DNA from: JAVJUS01 sp040220455
GTDB taxonomy: Bacteria; Pseudomonadota; Alphaproteobacteria; DSM-16000; Inquilinaceae
Length of the DNA stretch: 64,000 bases
Direction: 5' to 3'
NCBI GenBank assembly: GCA_040220455.1
Contig: JAVJUS010000055.1
Location: 62,001-126,000 of the forward strand
Under the pieces are notes generated by a model. The model saw nothing but the letters and a program-made list of their open reading frames with translations. It was not told where the DNA came from and made no database searches. The translations under genes were made by a program, and so were the position numbers. Each line of letters opens with the position of its first letter. Positions within the stretch are counted from its first letter, which is position 1. Shown here one piece after another: positions 56,917 through 64,000 of this stretch.

Positions 56917-57933
56917 ATGACGCAGTTCAGGTTCGGGATCGTGGGCACGGGCATGATCGCCGGCGTGGTCGCCGACGCGCTGGGCGAGGCCGAGCGGGCG
57001 ACGCTGAGCCGGGTGGCCAGTCGCGACCGGGCGCGCGCCGCCGAGTTCGTCGCCGGGCGGCCGGGTGCGGAGCCGGTCGAGGGCTGGCAGGCGCTGATCG
57101 CCGACGACGCGGTCGACGCGATCTACGTCGCCACGCCGACCGTCGCGAAGGAGGAGATCGCGCTGGCCGCCGTCGCCGCGGGCAAGCACGTGCTGGTCGA
57201 CAAGCCCTATATCGACGCCGCCTCCGCGAAGCGCATGGCCGACGCGGCGGCGGCGGCCGGCCTCGTCTTCATGGACGCGACGCATTTCGTCCACCACCCG
57301 CGCGCGCTGGCCATCCGCGAGGCGACGCCGGAGCGCCTGGGGCGGACGCAGACCATGCACGCGGCCTTCCACTTCCCCATGCCGGACCCCGGCAATATCC
57401 GCATCGACCCCTCCCAGGAGCCGACGGGCGTGCTGGGCGACATGGGCTGGTACCCGATCCGCGCGGCCGTCGCCTATCTGCGGCCCGAGGGTCCGCCGAC
57501 CACCGTCGCCGCCATGGGCACGCGCGACCCGGGCACCGGGGCCATGGTCCATGTCCACGGCTTCCTGGGCTTCGCCGACGGCCGCAGTCTCAGCTTCGAC
57601 GCCGGCTTCACGGCCGCGACCTCGCTGATGGACCTGCAGTTGATCGGCGACACGGGCGCCATCGGCATGGACGACTTCGTGCTCGACTGGGCCAACAGCT
57701 TCCTGTTCCGCAACGGCGAGGTGGCGACCGGCTACACCTACCGCACCGGCGTGATCGACCGCACGGGCACCGAGTTCGTGCCGACGCCGACGGCCAGGCG
57801 CCAGGAAATCCTGATGTGCGAGACCTTCGCCGCCCGCGCCACCGGCGACCCCGCCGCCGGCCCCATGGCCCGGCCGGAGGATTCCGTGGCGACGCAGGTG
57901 CTGCTCGACGCGGTGTGGGAGGCGGTGAAGTAG
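56917..57933 (+). CDS. Gfo/Idh/MocA-family NAD(P)-dependent oxidoreductase
   Basis: The 338-residue protein starts with a Rossmann motif (FRFGIVGTGMIAGVVADALG), has VDAIYVATPTVAKEE and the EKP-type HVLVDKP signature (DKP instead of EKP), then the C-terminal alpha/beta domain with DMGWYPIRAAVAYL. It probably oxidises or reduces a sugar or cyclitol. The last residues, EDSVATQVLLDAVWEAV, recur in mutated form in the remnant at 58691. ATG at 56917 follows AGGGAG. Confidence 0.87.
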   Translation: MTQFRFGIVGTGMIAGVVADALGEAERATLSRVASRDRARAAEFVAGRPGAEPVEGWQALIADDAVDAIYVATPTVAKEEIALAAVAAGKHVLVDKPYIDAASAKRMADAAAAAGLVFMDATHFVHHPRALAIREATPERLGRTQTMHAAFHFPMPDPGNIRIDPSQEPTGVLGDMGWYPIRAAVAYLRPEGPPTTVAAMGTRDPGTGAMVHVHGFLGFADGRSLSFDAGFTAATSLMDLQLIGDTGAIGMDDFVLDWANSFLFRNGEVATGYTYRTGVIDRTGTEFVPTPTARRQEILMCETFAARATGDPAAGPMARPEDSVATQVLLDAVWEAVK

Positions 57934-57948
57934 CCTCCGAAGGGGCCG

Positions 57949-58581
57949 TCAGGGTGCCACCGGGTCGCGAGCGGAGGTCAGGACCTTTCCGCCGAAGGCG
58001 ATGAAACAGACCCCGGCCGCGCGCTCGATGCGGTGGCGCAAGGCGCCGAAGCGGCGCAGCACCGCCGGCGACGCCATGAAGACACTGACGCCGGCGTACC
58101 AGACGAACGCCGAGGCGGTGACAAGCGCGATCATCGTGCCCATCAGCCAGAGCGGCGTCGCCGGACCGACCGCGGTGGCGAAGACGCTGGCGAAGAGCAC
58201 GATGGCCTTCGGATTGGTCAGGTTGACAAGGAAACCGAAGGCAAGCGCCCGCGGTCCCGAGGGCGGTCGCGCATCCCCGGCCTCGATCGCGCCGGGTCGT
58301 GCGCGCAGCAGTCGAAATCCCAGATAGATCAGGTAGCAGCCGCCGGCCACGCGCACGGTCACGGCGACCCACTGGTACTCCACCAGAATCGCCGACAGCC
58401 CGACGAGGCTGAGGCTCGCATAGAGGCACAGCCCGCACGACACCCCCACCGTGGTCAACAGCCCCGACCGAACGCCATGGGCCATGGACGATCTGACCAC
58501 CGCGACGAAGTCGGGTCCCGGCAGCACGAGCGCCGGCAGGAAGATGGCGAACACGCCGATCAGCACGAGGACGGGATCCAT
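57949..58581 (-). CDS. LysE/RhtB-family amino-acid exporter
   Basis: The 210-residue membrane protein has about six helices and the family motifs PGPDFVAVVRSSMAHGVRSGLLTTVG near the start and LAFGFLVNLTNPKAIVLFASVF in the middle. RhtB/LysE members export threonine, homoserine, lysine or other amines; specificity cannot be read from this sequence. ATG at 58581 was chosen because the first helix begins directly after it. Convergent with the oxidoreductase gene (15 bp apart). Confidence 0.88.
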   Translation of the reverse strand: MDPVLVLIGVFAIFLPALVLPGPDFVAVVRSSMAHGVRSGLLTTVGVSCGLCLYASLSLVGLSAILVEYQWVAVTVRVAGGCYLIYLGFRLLRARPGAIEAGDARPPSGPRALAFGFLVNLTNPKAIVLFASVFATAVGPATPLWLMGTMIALVTASAFVWYAGVSVFMASPAVLRRFGALRHRIERAAGVCFIAFGGKVLTSARDPVAP

Positions 58582-58690
58582 GCCACGCCAAAGCCTTGAT
58601 ACACGATGAACGGGATCTTGCGCACCATCACACGTGGCCCGATCAATGGCAACATTCTCGGACACTTGGCATGATGTCACGGTTCGCGTC

Positions 58691-58756
58691 CCGCCGCCGG
58701 AGGATTCGACGGCGGCGCAGGTGCAACTCGACGTGGTGCGGGAGGCGGTGACTTAA
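58691..58756 (+). pseudogene. C-terminal remnant of a Gfo/Idh/MocA oxidoreductase
   Basis: Codons from 58691 read PPPEDSTAAQVQLDVVREAV then Thr and TAA (58754-58756). This matches the C-terminus of the intact gene at 56917-57933 (RPEDSVATQVLLDAVWEAV, Lys, TAG) at most positions, in the same orientation. There is no open frame or start upstream, and the following DNA holds repeats. It is best read as the tail of a lost paralogue or a duplicated end. Distance between the copies: about 820 bp, separated by the LysE gene. Confidence 0.7.
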
Positions 58757-58771
58757 CGACGGTTCCGGCCG

Positions 58772-58830
58772 GTCGGGAAAGCGAAGCGATCCCGACGCGC
58801 TTGGGGCGGGGCCGTGCCCCGCCGGCCTAC
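58772..58830. repeat. REP-like palindromic repeat with GC hairpin
   Basis: Arms GTCGGG (58772-58777) and CCCGAC (58791-58796) enclose AAAGCGAAGCGAT, the core shared with 1171-1195 and 30560-30584. A second hairpin, GGCGGGGC-CGT-GCCCCGCC, and a CCTAC end (58826-58830) follow. Confidence 0.6.
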
Positions 58831-58911
58831 GGGTCATGGCGTCATCGAACAGCGGGCAACGGCCCATAGACACGCGAACCCTCCTTTGCTTTTCTTAAAG
58901 CAACAAATAAT

Positions 58912-58994
58912 CGTCATTCCCGCGAAAGCGGGAATCCATTCAGAATTCGAACCAGCGCCAGAACTCGTGGATTCCCGCTTTCGCGGGAATGATG
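58912..58994. repeat. long inverted repeat of ATTCCCGC…GCGGGAAT units
   Basis: Left arm 58912-58938 and right arm 58968-58994 are inverted copies differing at one base; each arm is itself a palindrome (ATTCCCGC-GAAA-GCGGGAAT), joined by a 29-bp spacer. Such units are widespread in proteobacterial intergenic DNA (comparable to neisserial dRS3 type). It lies in an AT-richer gene-free stretch upstream of the tRNA. Confidence 0.75.
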
Positions 58995-59122
58995 GACATC
59001 GTGTGTGACTTGGAGCGATCGCCAGAAAGCCGGACGCATCAAGGCCGGCACTTTCGCGCACACTTGCCGGATTTCGGCTTCGCCTCTATCCGACCTACGA
59101 TTAGATTTTGCTGAGGGCAAGT

Positions 59123-59198
59123 GGTGCCCAGGGGCGGATTCGAACCACCGACACCGGCATTTTCAGTGCCGTGCTCTACCAACTGAGCTACCTGGGCG
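59123..59198 (-). tRNA. tRNA-Phe (GAA)
   Basis: Leftward, 76 nt fold into a cloverleaf: acceptor GCCCAGG (59198-59192) with CCTGGGC (59133-59127), D-arm GCTCAGTTGGTAGAGC, anticodon stem CGGCA/TGCCG with loop CTGAAAA (anticodon GAA), T-arm loop TTCGAAT, discriminator A and encoded CCA at 59125-59123. It follows yacG, a position conserved in many alphaproteobacteria. tRNA genes are common integration sites; no integrase is seen here. Confidence 0.96.
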
Positions 59199-59334
59199 CC
59201 GGCCGGCGGGCGGCGGGGCCCGCGCGGCGGATGGTCTTATAGGCGACCGACGCGGACCTGTCTAGCCGGGCTGCGGGGGCCTCGTCAACGGCGGAAAGTC
59301 CGACATGGCACGGGGCCGGCCCGACCGCCCCGCC

Positions 59335-59592
59335 CTACCCGTCGGGATCGTCGACGGGGCCGCGGCGCTCGGCCGCGTCGAGGTCCTCGATATCCGGCGG
59401 CTCGGCGGTCGGGATGGCGTAGTGGCCGCCCAGCCAGCGGTTGAGGTCCACGTCTGCGCAGCGCCGGGAGCAGAACGGCCGGGACTCCGGCACCGCCGGC
59501 TTGCCGCAGATCGGGCACTTGGCGCCGCTCTTCTTGCCGGAGGGGGCCTTCTTGGCGGACTTGGCGGAGGAGGTCGTGTCGCGCGCGCTCAT
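59335..59592 (-). CDS. yacG: DNA gyrase inhibitor YacG (zinc-binding)
   Basis: The 85-residue protein has a Ser/Lys-rich N-terminus (SSAKSAKKAPSGKKSG) followed by the YacG zinc site Cys26, Cys29, Cys41, Cys45 (AKCPICGKPAV and PFCSRRCADVDLNRWLGG) and the DLNRWLGGHYAIP tail. E. coli YacG binds GyrB and blocks its activity. It lies 32 bp downstream of the RNase E/G gene and just before tRNA-Phe. Confidence 0.92.
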   Translation of the reverse strand: MSARDTTSSAKSAKKAPSGKKSGAKCPICGKPAVPESRPFCSRRCADVDLNRWLGGHYAIPTAEPPDIEDLDAAERRGPVDDPDG

Positions 59593-59624
59593 GGCCCCGA
59601 CAATCGGACGCCCGGCCGCCGGCT

Positions 59625-60725
59625 TCAAGCCCCCAGCACCTCGGCCAGGCCCGGGCCCTGGCGGCGGCGGGTCAGGGCGACGAGGCCGAAGGGGCGCTGC
59701 CGCGCGACGCGCACCGGCGACGGATCCTCCGCCGTCGCCCTGATCAGCGCGTCGACCACCGGATCGGCCACGCGGCTGCCCTCCCCGCCCCGGCCGGCGG
59801 CCTCCGGCGGGTCGGTGACGAAGTCGACGACGATCAGCCCGCCCAGCGCGCGCAGGCGCAGATGCCGCGCCACCGCGTCCACCGCCGCCCGGTCGACCGC
59901 CGCCTTGTCCTGCGCGCCGCCGGTGTCGACGTCGATCGCGACGAGGGCGCGGGTCGGCTCGATCGTCAGGCGTCCGCCGCCGGGCAGCGGCACCTCGGGC
60001 GCCAGCGCCTCGCCGAGCGCCGAGTCGAGATCGACCGTGTCGAGGCGGATGCTCTCGGCCAGATCGGGCGCCGCCTCCTTGGCCCAGGCGGTCAGGCGCC
60101 GCGCCTCCGCGGCCTCCTCGCACAGGATCTCCTCGACCGGGTCGTTGTCCTCGACCACCCGCTCGACCAGGCCCGGGGCGGCGCGCAGGCGGGCCGGCGC
60201 CTCGGCCCGGTCGGCGGCGTCGCGAATGGCGCGCCACAGGGCGGACAGCGCCTCGGCCTCCGCCTCCACCCGCTCCCGCCCCACGCTCTCGGCCCGGCGC
60301 CGGACGATCCAGCCGGCCGGCAGGATGGCGCGCCAGCGGGCCCGGGCCTCGCCGCTGAGCGACGAGGACACGGCGACGCCCCGGCTCGCGGGCACATGAA
60401 CGAGCATGCGCCCCGGCAGCGCGATGTCGCGGGTCAGCACCGGCCCCTTCTCCGCCCGCGCGTCCTCGACCATCTGGACCAGCGCCGTCTCGCCGGGCCG
60501 ACCGCCGCCCTTGGGCAGAAACCCCGCCGGCCCGTCGCCCAGCGCCACAAAGGCGCCACCGGAGGCCGCGTCGCGTCCGGTGATCCGGCCGAGCAGGATC
60601 TCCCCCACCCGGGACGGCCGGTCGATCGGCTCGGCGTGCAGATCGGTGACGTGGCGGCCGCGCAGCACGGCGACCAGGCGCGCGGTGCCCTGGCGCGCGA
60701 CGGCGATGCGCGCCGGGCCGCTCAC
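59625..60725 (-). CDS. short-form ribonuclease E/G family protein
   Basis: The 366-residue protein corresponds to the S1, 5'-sensor and DNase I-like parts of RNase E/G. The catalytic Asp residues are in ALVAIDVDTGG and LIVVDFVTDP, and the S1-like start is VGEILLGRITGRDAASGGAFVALGD. It stops after VALTRRRQGPGLAEVL, where the zinc-link Cys pair (CPxC) of E. coli RNase G would follow, so no zinc link is present. Short forms without the link are known in alphaproteobacteria, so it is probably functional. Start ATG 60725; 30 bp after maf. Confidence 0.85.
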   Translation of the reverse strand: MSGPARIAVARQGTARLVAVLRGRHVTDLHAEPIDRPSRVGEILLGRITGRDAASGGAFVALGDGPAGFLPKGGGRPGETALVQMVEDARAEKGPVLTRDIALPGRMLVHVPASRGVAVSSSLSGEARARWRAILPAGWIVRRRAESVGRERVEAEAEALSALWRAIRDAADRAEAPARLRAAPGLVERVVEDNDPVEEILCEEAAEARRLTAWAKEAAPDLAESIRLDTVDLDSALGEALAPEVPLPGGGRLTIEPTRALVAIDVDTGGAQDKAAVDRAAVDAVARHLRLRALGGLIVVDFVTDPPEAAGRGGEGSRVADPVVDALIRATAEDPSPVRVARQRPFGLVALTRRRQGPGLAEVLGA

Positions 60726-60755
60726 CGTTGCGCCTCGATCACTGCGGCGCCCCGC

Positions 60756-61385
60756 TCACCGGACCCCCACGCCCTCGAGGAGCCGCGCCGTCTCGAAGAG
60801 CGGCAGGCCGACCACGTTGGAATAAGAACCGCGGATCATCGCGACCAGCGCCGCCGCCCGGCCCTGGATGGCGTAGCCGCCGGCCTTGCCGTGCCATTCC
60901 CCGCTAGCGAGGTAGTCGGCGATCTCGGCCGGGCTCAGCCGCTTGAAGCGCACGACGGTCTCAACGACGCGGCTGGTCGTCCGGCCGTCCGGCGCGATGA
61001 CGCAGAGGCCGCCATGGACCGTGTGGCGTCGGCCGGACAGCAGGTCCAGGCAGGCCCGCGCCTCGTCCTCCGTCTCCGTCTTGGGCAGGATGCGGCGGCC
61101 GCAGGCGACCACCGTGTCAGCGGCCAGCACCGCGGCGCCGCGATGGCGCGAGGCGACGGCCTCCGCCTTGGCACGGGCCAGGCGTTCGGCATGGGCGCGG
61201 GGCAGCTCGCGCGGCAGCGGCGACTCGTCGAGATCGGCCGGGTCGACCGCGTCGGGCACGATGCCGATCTGGGCGAGGAGGTCGATCCGGCGCGGCGACG
61301 CGGAGGCGAGGACCAGCGTCGCGGCGGCCCGGGGCCGGCCTTCGGACGTGCGGCGCCGGAGTGCGGGTGTGGAGGCCGACGTCAC
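60756..61385 (-). CDS. Maf-family nucleoside triphosphate pyrophosphatase
   Basis: The 209-residue protein has LVLASASPRRIDLLAQIGI, KAEAVASRHRGAAVLAADTVV and AVSGGRRHTVHGG-type elements (LSGRRHTVHGGLCVI), with GYAIQGRAAALV near the end. It hydrolyses dTTP/UTP or modified nucleotides. No ATG fits; GTG at 61385 is taken as the start, giving a ~20-residue extension (TPALRRRTSEGRPRAA) before the homology. Overlapping in direction with infA, 17 bp apart. Confidence 0.9.
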   Translation of the reverse strand: MTSASTPALRRRTSEGRPRAAATLVLASASPRRIDLLAQIGIVPDAVDPADLDESPLPRELPRAHAERLARAKAEAVASRHRGAAVLAADTVVACGRRILPKTETEDEARACLDLLSGRRHTVHGGLCVIAPDGRTTSRVVETVVRFKRLSPAEIADYLASGEWHGKAGGYAIQGRAAALVAMIRGSYSNVVGLPLFETARLLEGVGVR

Positions 61386-61402
61386 GGGCGGCCGCCTCCC
61401 GG

Positions 61403-61621
61403 TTACTTGAAGCGGAAGGTGATACGGCCCTTGGAAAGGTCGTACGGCGTCATTTCGACCGTCACCCGGTCGCCGGCCAGCACGCGGATACGGTTCTTGC
61501 GCATCTTGCCCGAGGTGTGCGCCAGGACCTCGTGGTCGTTGTCCAGCTTTACCCGGAACATCGCGTTGGGCAGCAGTTCGACCACCGTCCCCTGGAATTC
61601 GATCAGATCTTCCTTGGCCAT
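61403..61621 (-). CDS. infA: translation initiation factor IF-1
   Basis: The 72-residue OB-fold protein MAKEDLIEFQGTVVELLPNA… ends TPYDLSKGRITFRFK and matches IF-1 throughout. It binds the A site of the 30S subunit during initiation. ATG at 61621 matches the family start; a longer in-frame extension upstream is not family sequence. The gene lies between the phosphatase and maf, as in many alphaproteobacteria. Confidence 0.97.
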   Translation of the reverse strand: MAKEDLIEFQGTVVELLPNAMFRVKLDNDHEVLAHTSGKMRKNRIRVLAGDRVTVEMTPYDLSKGRITFRFK

Positions 61622-61679
61622 TCTTCCTCGCCGCAGGCGGACAAAACGCGCCCATAGGTGGGCGATGCCGGGCGGCCGG

Positions 61680-62162
61680 TCAAGTCGAATCCCCGCCGCC
61701 GTCGCTCTCGCCACCGCTCCCGCCGCCGTCGCCGTCCTCGGCCGGGAAGGTCTCCCGGATGCGCCGCATCAGCGTATCACGGGTTTCCCGGAAGGCGGCG
61801 AGCCGGGTCTCGCGGTTGCCCTCGGTGTGAGTCGGGTCGATGGTCGGCCAGTAGATCACGTCCGCCGCCGTGGTGCGGGTCAGCTCCAGCGCCCGGTGAT
61901 GGGCCTCGGGCGACAGGGTGACGATCAGGTCGAAGCTCGTGTCGTCGAGCTGCTCCAGCGTGCGGGAGCGGTGGCGCGACAGGTCGATGCCCGCCTCCTC
62001 CATGACCGCGACCGCGAAGGGGTCGATCTCGCCCTCGCGCACCCCGGCGCTCTGCACGAAGATGTGGGTCCCGTGAAGGTGCTTGAGCATCGCCTCGGCC
62101 ATCGGCGAGCGGATGGCGTTCTGGGTGCAGACGAACAGGACGCTGGACGGAAGCACCGGCAT
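61680..62162 (-). CDS. low-molecular-weight protein-tyrosine-phosphatase-like / ArsC-like protein
   Basis: The 160-residue protein has the P-loop VLFVCTQNAIRSPMAEAM with Cys12 and Arg18, and the general-acid Asp109 in WPTIDPTHTEG. This is the LMW-PTP/arsenate reductase fold. The CTQNAIRS loop differs from classic CLGNICRS. In alphaproteobacteria the gene sits between UPF0262 and infA, as here, but its substrate is unknown. The C-terminal ~20 residues are Gly/Asp-rich. ATG at 62162. Confidence 0.88.
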   Translation of the reverse strand: MPVLPSSVLFVCTQNAIRSPMAEAMLKHLHGTHIFVQSAGVREGEIDPFAVAVMEEAGIDLSRHRSRTLEQLDDTSFDLIVTLSPEAHHRALELTRTTAADVIYWPTIDPTHTEGNRETRLAAFRETRDTLMRRIRETFPAEDGDGGGSGGESDGGGDST

Positions 62163-62168
62163 GCCGCG

Positions 62169-62648
62169 TCAGCGGATGTGAAGGACGCAGAGCAGCGTGA
62201 ACAGGCGCCGGGCGGTGTCGAAGTCGATGTCGATGGTGCCCGCCAGGCGCTCGCGCAGCAGCTCCGATCCCTCGTTGTGCAAGCCCCGCCGGCCCATGTC
62301 GATCGCCTCGATGCGCGACGGCGCGCCGCTCTTGATCGCCTCGAAGTAGCTCTCGCAGACGTGGAAGTAGTCCTTGACCACCTTGCGGAACGGCATCAGC
62401 GGCAGCGTCACCCGATCGGCCGCCGTGCCGTCCTCGGTCCGGATATCGAGGATCATGCGGTTGTCCTCGATGCTCAGATGCACCTTGTACGGCCCGTCCG
62501 GACCCGCCGCCGGGCGGAAGCGGTTGTCCTCCAGCAGGTCGTAGATCGCCACGCGCCGCTCGTGCTCCACCTCCGGGCTGCGCCGGGCGACGGAGCCCTC
62601 GTCCAGGGTGATCTCCACGATACGGTCGGTCGGCGGCGTTTCGGTCAT
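62169..62648 (-). CDS. UPF0262 family protein
   Basis: The 159-residue protein matches the alphaproteobacterial UPF0262 family: VKDYFHVCESYFEAIKSGAP, SRIEAIDMGRRGLHNEGSELL and the FDTARRLFTLLCVLHIR end. Function is unknown. No signal or membrane segment. It lies 6 bp upstream of the LMW phosphatase gene and 43 bp downstream of hisG. The conserved GRRGLHNEG region suggests a binding or catalytic function. Confidence 0.93.
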   Translation of the reverse strand: MTETPPTDRIVEITLDEGSVARRSPEVEHERRVAIYDLLEDNRFRPAAGPDGPYKVHLSIEDNRMILDIRTEDGTAADRVTLPLMPFRKVVKDYFHVCESYFEAIKSGAPSRIEAIDMGRRGLHNEGSELLRERLAGTIDIDFDTARRLFTLLCVLHIR

Positions 62649-62691
62649 GGAACGGGGGATCCGGGGCTCGGGCGGGGCACGGCGCCGGGCG

Positions 62692-63417
62692 TCAGGCGGC
62701 CTCGGCCACCGCGTCGCGGAACCGGTCGACCCAGCCGCGCACGGCGTCGGGCCGGGTCTTCAGCGCGGCGCGGTTGACGATCAGGCGCGAGGTCACCTGG
62801 GCGATGGTCTCGATCTCCCGCAGGCCGTTGGCGCTCAGCGTCGAGCCGGTGGAGACCAGGTCGACGATGCGCCGGCACAGGCCGAGCGAGGGGGCGAGCT
62901 CCATCGCGCCGTTGAGCTTGATGCATTCCGCCTGGACGCCGCGCGCGGCGAAGTGCCGGCGGGTGACCTCCGGATACTTGGTCGCGACGCGGATATGGCT
63001 CCAGCGCGCCGGGTCGTCGGACGCGACCATCTCCGCCGGCTCGGCGACGGCCAGCCGACAGGCCCCGATCCCGAGATCGAGGGGGGCGTAGATCTCCGGA
63101 TAGTCGAACTCCATGAGCACGTCGTTGCCGGCCACGCCCAAATGCGCGGCGCCGAAGGCGACGAAGGTCGCGACGTCGAAGGAGCGCACGCGGATGATCT
63201 CGACCCCCGGCCAGTTGGTGGCGAAGCGCAGGCCGCGATGGCGCGGGTCGTCGAAGGCGGCCTCGGGCTCCAGCCCGGCGCGGGCCATGACGGGGCGCAG
63301 CTCGTCCAGGATGCGGCCCTTGGGCACGGCCAGGACCAGCGGCTCGTTGGCCGGCACCGGCGGCCTCGGGCCTGCGTCGGCGAGCGGAATATCGGCGGTC
63401 GGGCGGGATTGGGGCAC
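62692..63417 (-). CDS. hisG: ATP phosphoribosyltransferase, short form
   Basis: The 241-residue protein catalyses the first step of histidine synthesis (ATP plus PRPP). It has LVLAVPKGRILDELRPVM, GAAHLGVAGNDVLMEFDYPEIYAPLDLGIGAC (cited in parts) and VDLVSTGSTLSANGL, the PRPP-binding loop. The short form lacks the C-terminal regulatory domain and needs HisZ, which is not in this window. In related genomes hisD follows here before UPF0262; it is absent. ATG at 63417; a 15-bp repeat cluster lies just upstream. Confidence 0.94.
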   Translation of the reverse strand: MPQSRPTADIPLADAGPRPPVPANEPLVLAVPKGRILDELRPVMARAGLEPEAAFDDPRHRGLRFATNWPGVEIIRVRSFDVATFVAFGAAHLGVAGNDVLMEFDYPEIYAPLDLGIGACRLAVAEPAEMVASDDPARWSHIRVATKYPEVTRRHFAARGVQAECIKLNGAMELAPSLGLCRRIVDLVSTGSTLSANGLREIETIAQVTSRLIVNRAALKTRPDAVRGWVDRFRDAVAEAA

Positions 63418-63423
63418 CGGTTC

Positions 63424-63468
63424 GGGGTCCTGGCTCCGGGGGTCCTGGCTCGTGGGGCCTGACTCGGT
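63424..63468. repeat. 15-bp tandem repeat upstream of hisG
   Basis: Three consecutive units: GGGGTCCTGGCTCCG, GGGGTCCTGGCTCGT and GGGGCCTGACTCGGT. Read toward hisG each unit carries an AGGA-like purine motif. The cluster lies between the DUF2948 stop and the hisG start, inside the likely leader. Confidence 0.7.
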
Positions 63469-63507
63469 GGGGGGCCGGCGCCGCGGGGGCGCCGGACGGC
63501 ACGGACC

Positions 63508-64000
63508 TTAGTCGGACTCCGCCCCGTCTTCAATTTCGTGGCGCGGCCGGCGAGTGGTCGGCCACGGCGTGCCCAGGTCCTCCAGCCGGCAATCGATCGC
63601 CTCGGCGTCGAGCCGGATCTCCGCCCCGCCGGCGAAGACCAGCAGCATCCGCGCCCCGTCCGCGTCGACCACGCTCTCGATCGCCAGCAGCTCCAGGAGC
63701 CGCCCGCGCTCGGCCAGGTCGACGCCGCGCGCGACCACGCGGCGCACCCGCTCGAAGCGCACGCCGCAATGGGTGCGGTGATAGACCGGCACGTCGCCCT
63801 CGTCCGTGTCCGCGTCGCCGCCCGTCGCCGTCGCACCCTCGGCCGGCGCGGCGTCCCACATGAAGCGGTTGACCACCATGGCGAAGCGCCGATCGTCGGG
63901 CAGCCAGCCGATGTCGCCGACGGCGACGATGGCGTCCTGCAGGGCCGCGGAGACGATGGCCAGATCCTCGACATCCGCCGCGCGCAGGCGTAGGGGCCGT
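63508..64000 (-). CDS. DUF2948 family protein, 5' end outside window
   Basis: The reading frame is open from 64000 to the stop at 63508, so the N-terminus is not seen. The visible 163 residues read RPLRLRAADVEDLAIVSAAL, DIGWLPDDRRFAMVVNRFMWD, then a variable acidic linker (AEGATATGGDADTDEGD) and VRFERVRRVVARGVDLAERGR, matching DUF2948. It is unknown in function. It is conserved next to murA/hisG/UPF0262 in alphaproteobacteria, and its stop lies 90 bp from hisG. Confidence 0.85.
   Translation of the reverse strand, partial: RPLRLRAADVEDLAIVSAALQDAIVAVGDIGWLPDDRRFAMVVNRFMWDAAPAEGATATGGDADTDEGDVPVYHRTHCGVRFERVRRVVARGVDLAERGRLLELLAIESVVDADGARMLLVFAGGAEIRLDAEAIDCRLEDLGTPWPTTRRPRHEIEDGAESD

Noticed and set aside
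58582..59122. CRISPR array or integrated element next to tRNA-Phe
   Set aside because: The repeats are palindromes in single or paired copies, not regularly spaced direct repeats, and no integrase or att duplication of the tRNA 3' end is seen.

Overview
The window is chromosomal DNA from a high-GC alphaproteobacterium, most likely a Rhodospirillales-type lineage. The evidence is family content and gene order. It carries alphaproteobacteria-restricted families (the DUF1476 ATPase-inhibitor zeta subunit, UPF0262, DUF2948, an Atp12-type chaperone, a two-domain cold-shock protein). It also shows two gene orders typical of the class: purC-purS-purQ-purL-bolA-grxD, and DUF2948-hisG-UPF0262-LMW phosphatase-infA-maf-RNase E/G-yacG-tRNA-Phe. 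Coding density is high, with many 4-bp stop/start overlaps and several GTG or TTG starts. There are no CRISPR arrays, prophages, rRNA operons or intact transposases.

Layout. 1-2515: a partial PQQ-type sugar dehydrogenase, the zeta subunit and an NRDE-family protein. 2545-8853: purine synthesis (purC, purS, purQ, purL) interrupted by a DNA glycosylase and a small membrane protein, then bolA and grxD. 8885-15457: a RarD transporter, then a leftward block of rpsD, trmJ, a molybdopterin oxidoreductase fused to pentapeptide repeats, citramalate synthase, a DksA-like protein and a VOC protein. 15533-21658: a rightward housekeeping block of a DegP-type protease, rarA, DUF1499, crcB, rluC-like, HAD phosphatase and atp12. 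21692-28157: a sugar or glycoside uptake locus with a LacI regulator, a perfect 18-bp palindrome as likely operator, two ABC permeases, a binding protein and a GH2 glycosidase; no ATPase gene is present. 28226-32619: HupE-like protein, acyl-CoA carboxylase beta subunit, DsbA-like isomerase and thiolase. 32937-36093: a glycine betaine/proline ABC system (proV, proW, proX). 36404-43914: a GGCT-like protein, a lipoprotein coupled to isovaleryl-CoA dehydrogenase, a HiPIP plus cytochrome P460 pair, and mgtE coupled to maeB.

44147-45695 is the most unusual segment. It is a two-gene cassette with an AT-rich core inside otherwise very GC-rich DNA. Its first product looks like a proteasome/HslV-fold Ntn hydrolase with a predicted exposed Thr1; its second is a small hydrophilic protein whose start overlaps the first gene. 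45831-58581 carries an acyl-CoA dehydrogenase, a Sel1-repeat protein, a YcbK-like protein, an L,D-transpeptidase, a YjbH-like outer-membrane protein, the double cold-shock protein, an aquaporin, an AI-2E family transporter, a Gfo/Idh/MocA oxidoreductase and a LysE exporter. 58582-59122 is a repeat-rich gap holding a gene remnant and two kinds of palindromic repeat. 59123-64000 runs leftward from the partial DUF2948 gene through hisG, infA and the RNase E/G gene to yacG and tRNA-Phe.

Dispersed non-coding repeats are a theme. A structured element of about 100 bp occurs at 7946 and 36109, each just 3' of a gene. REP-like hairpins sharing an AGCG(A/C)AGCGAT core occur near 1167, 30556 and 58772. 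A long inverted repeat lies at 58912.
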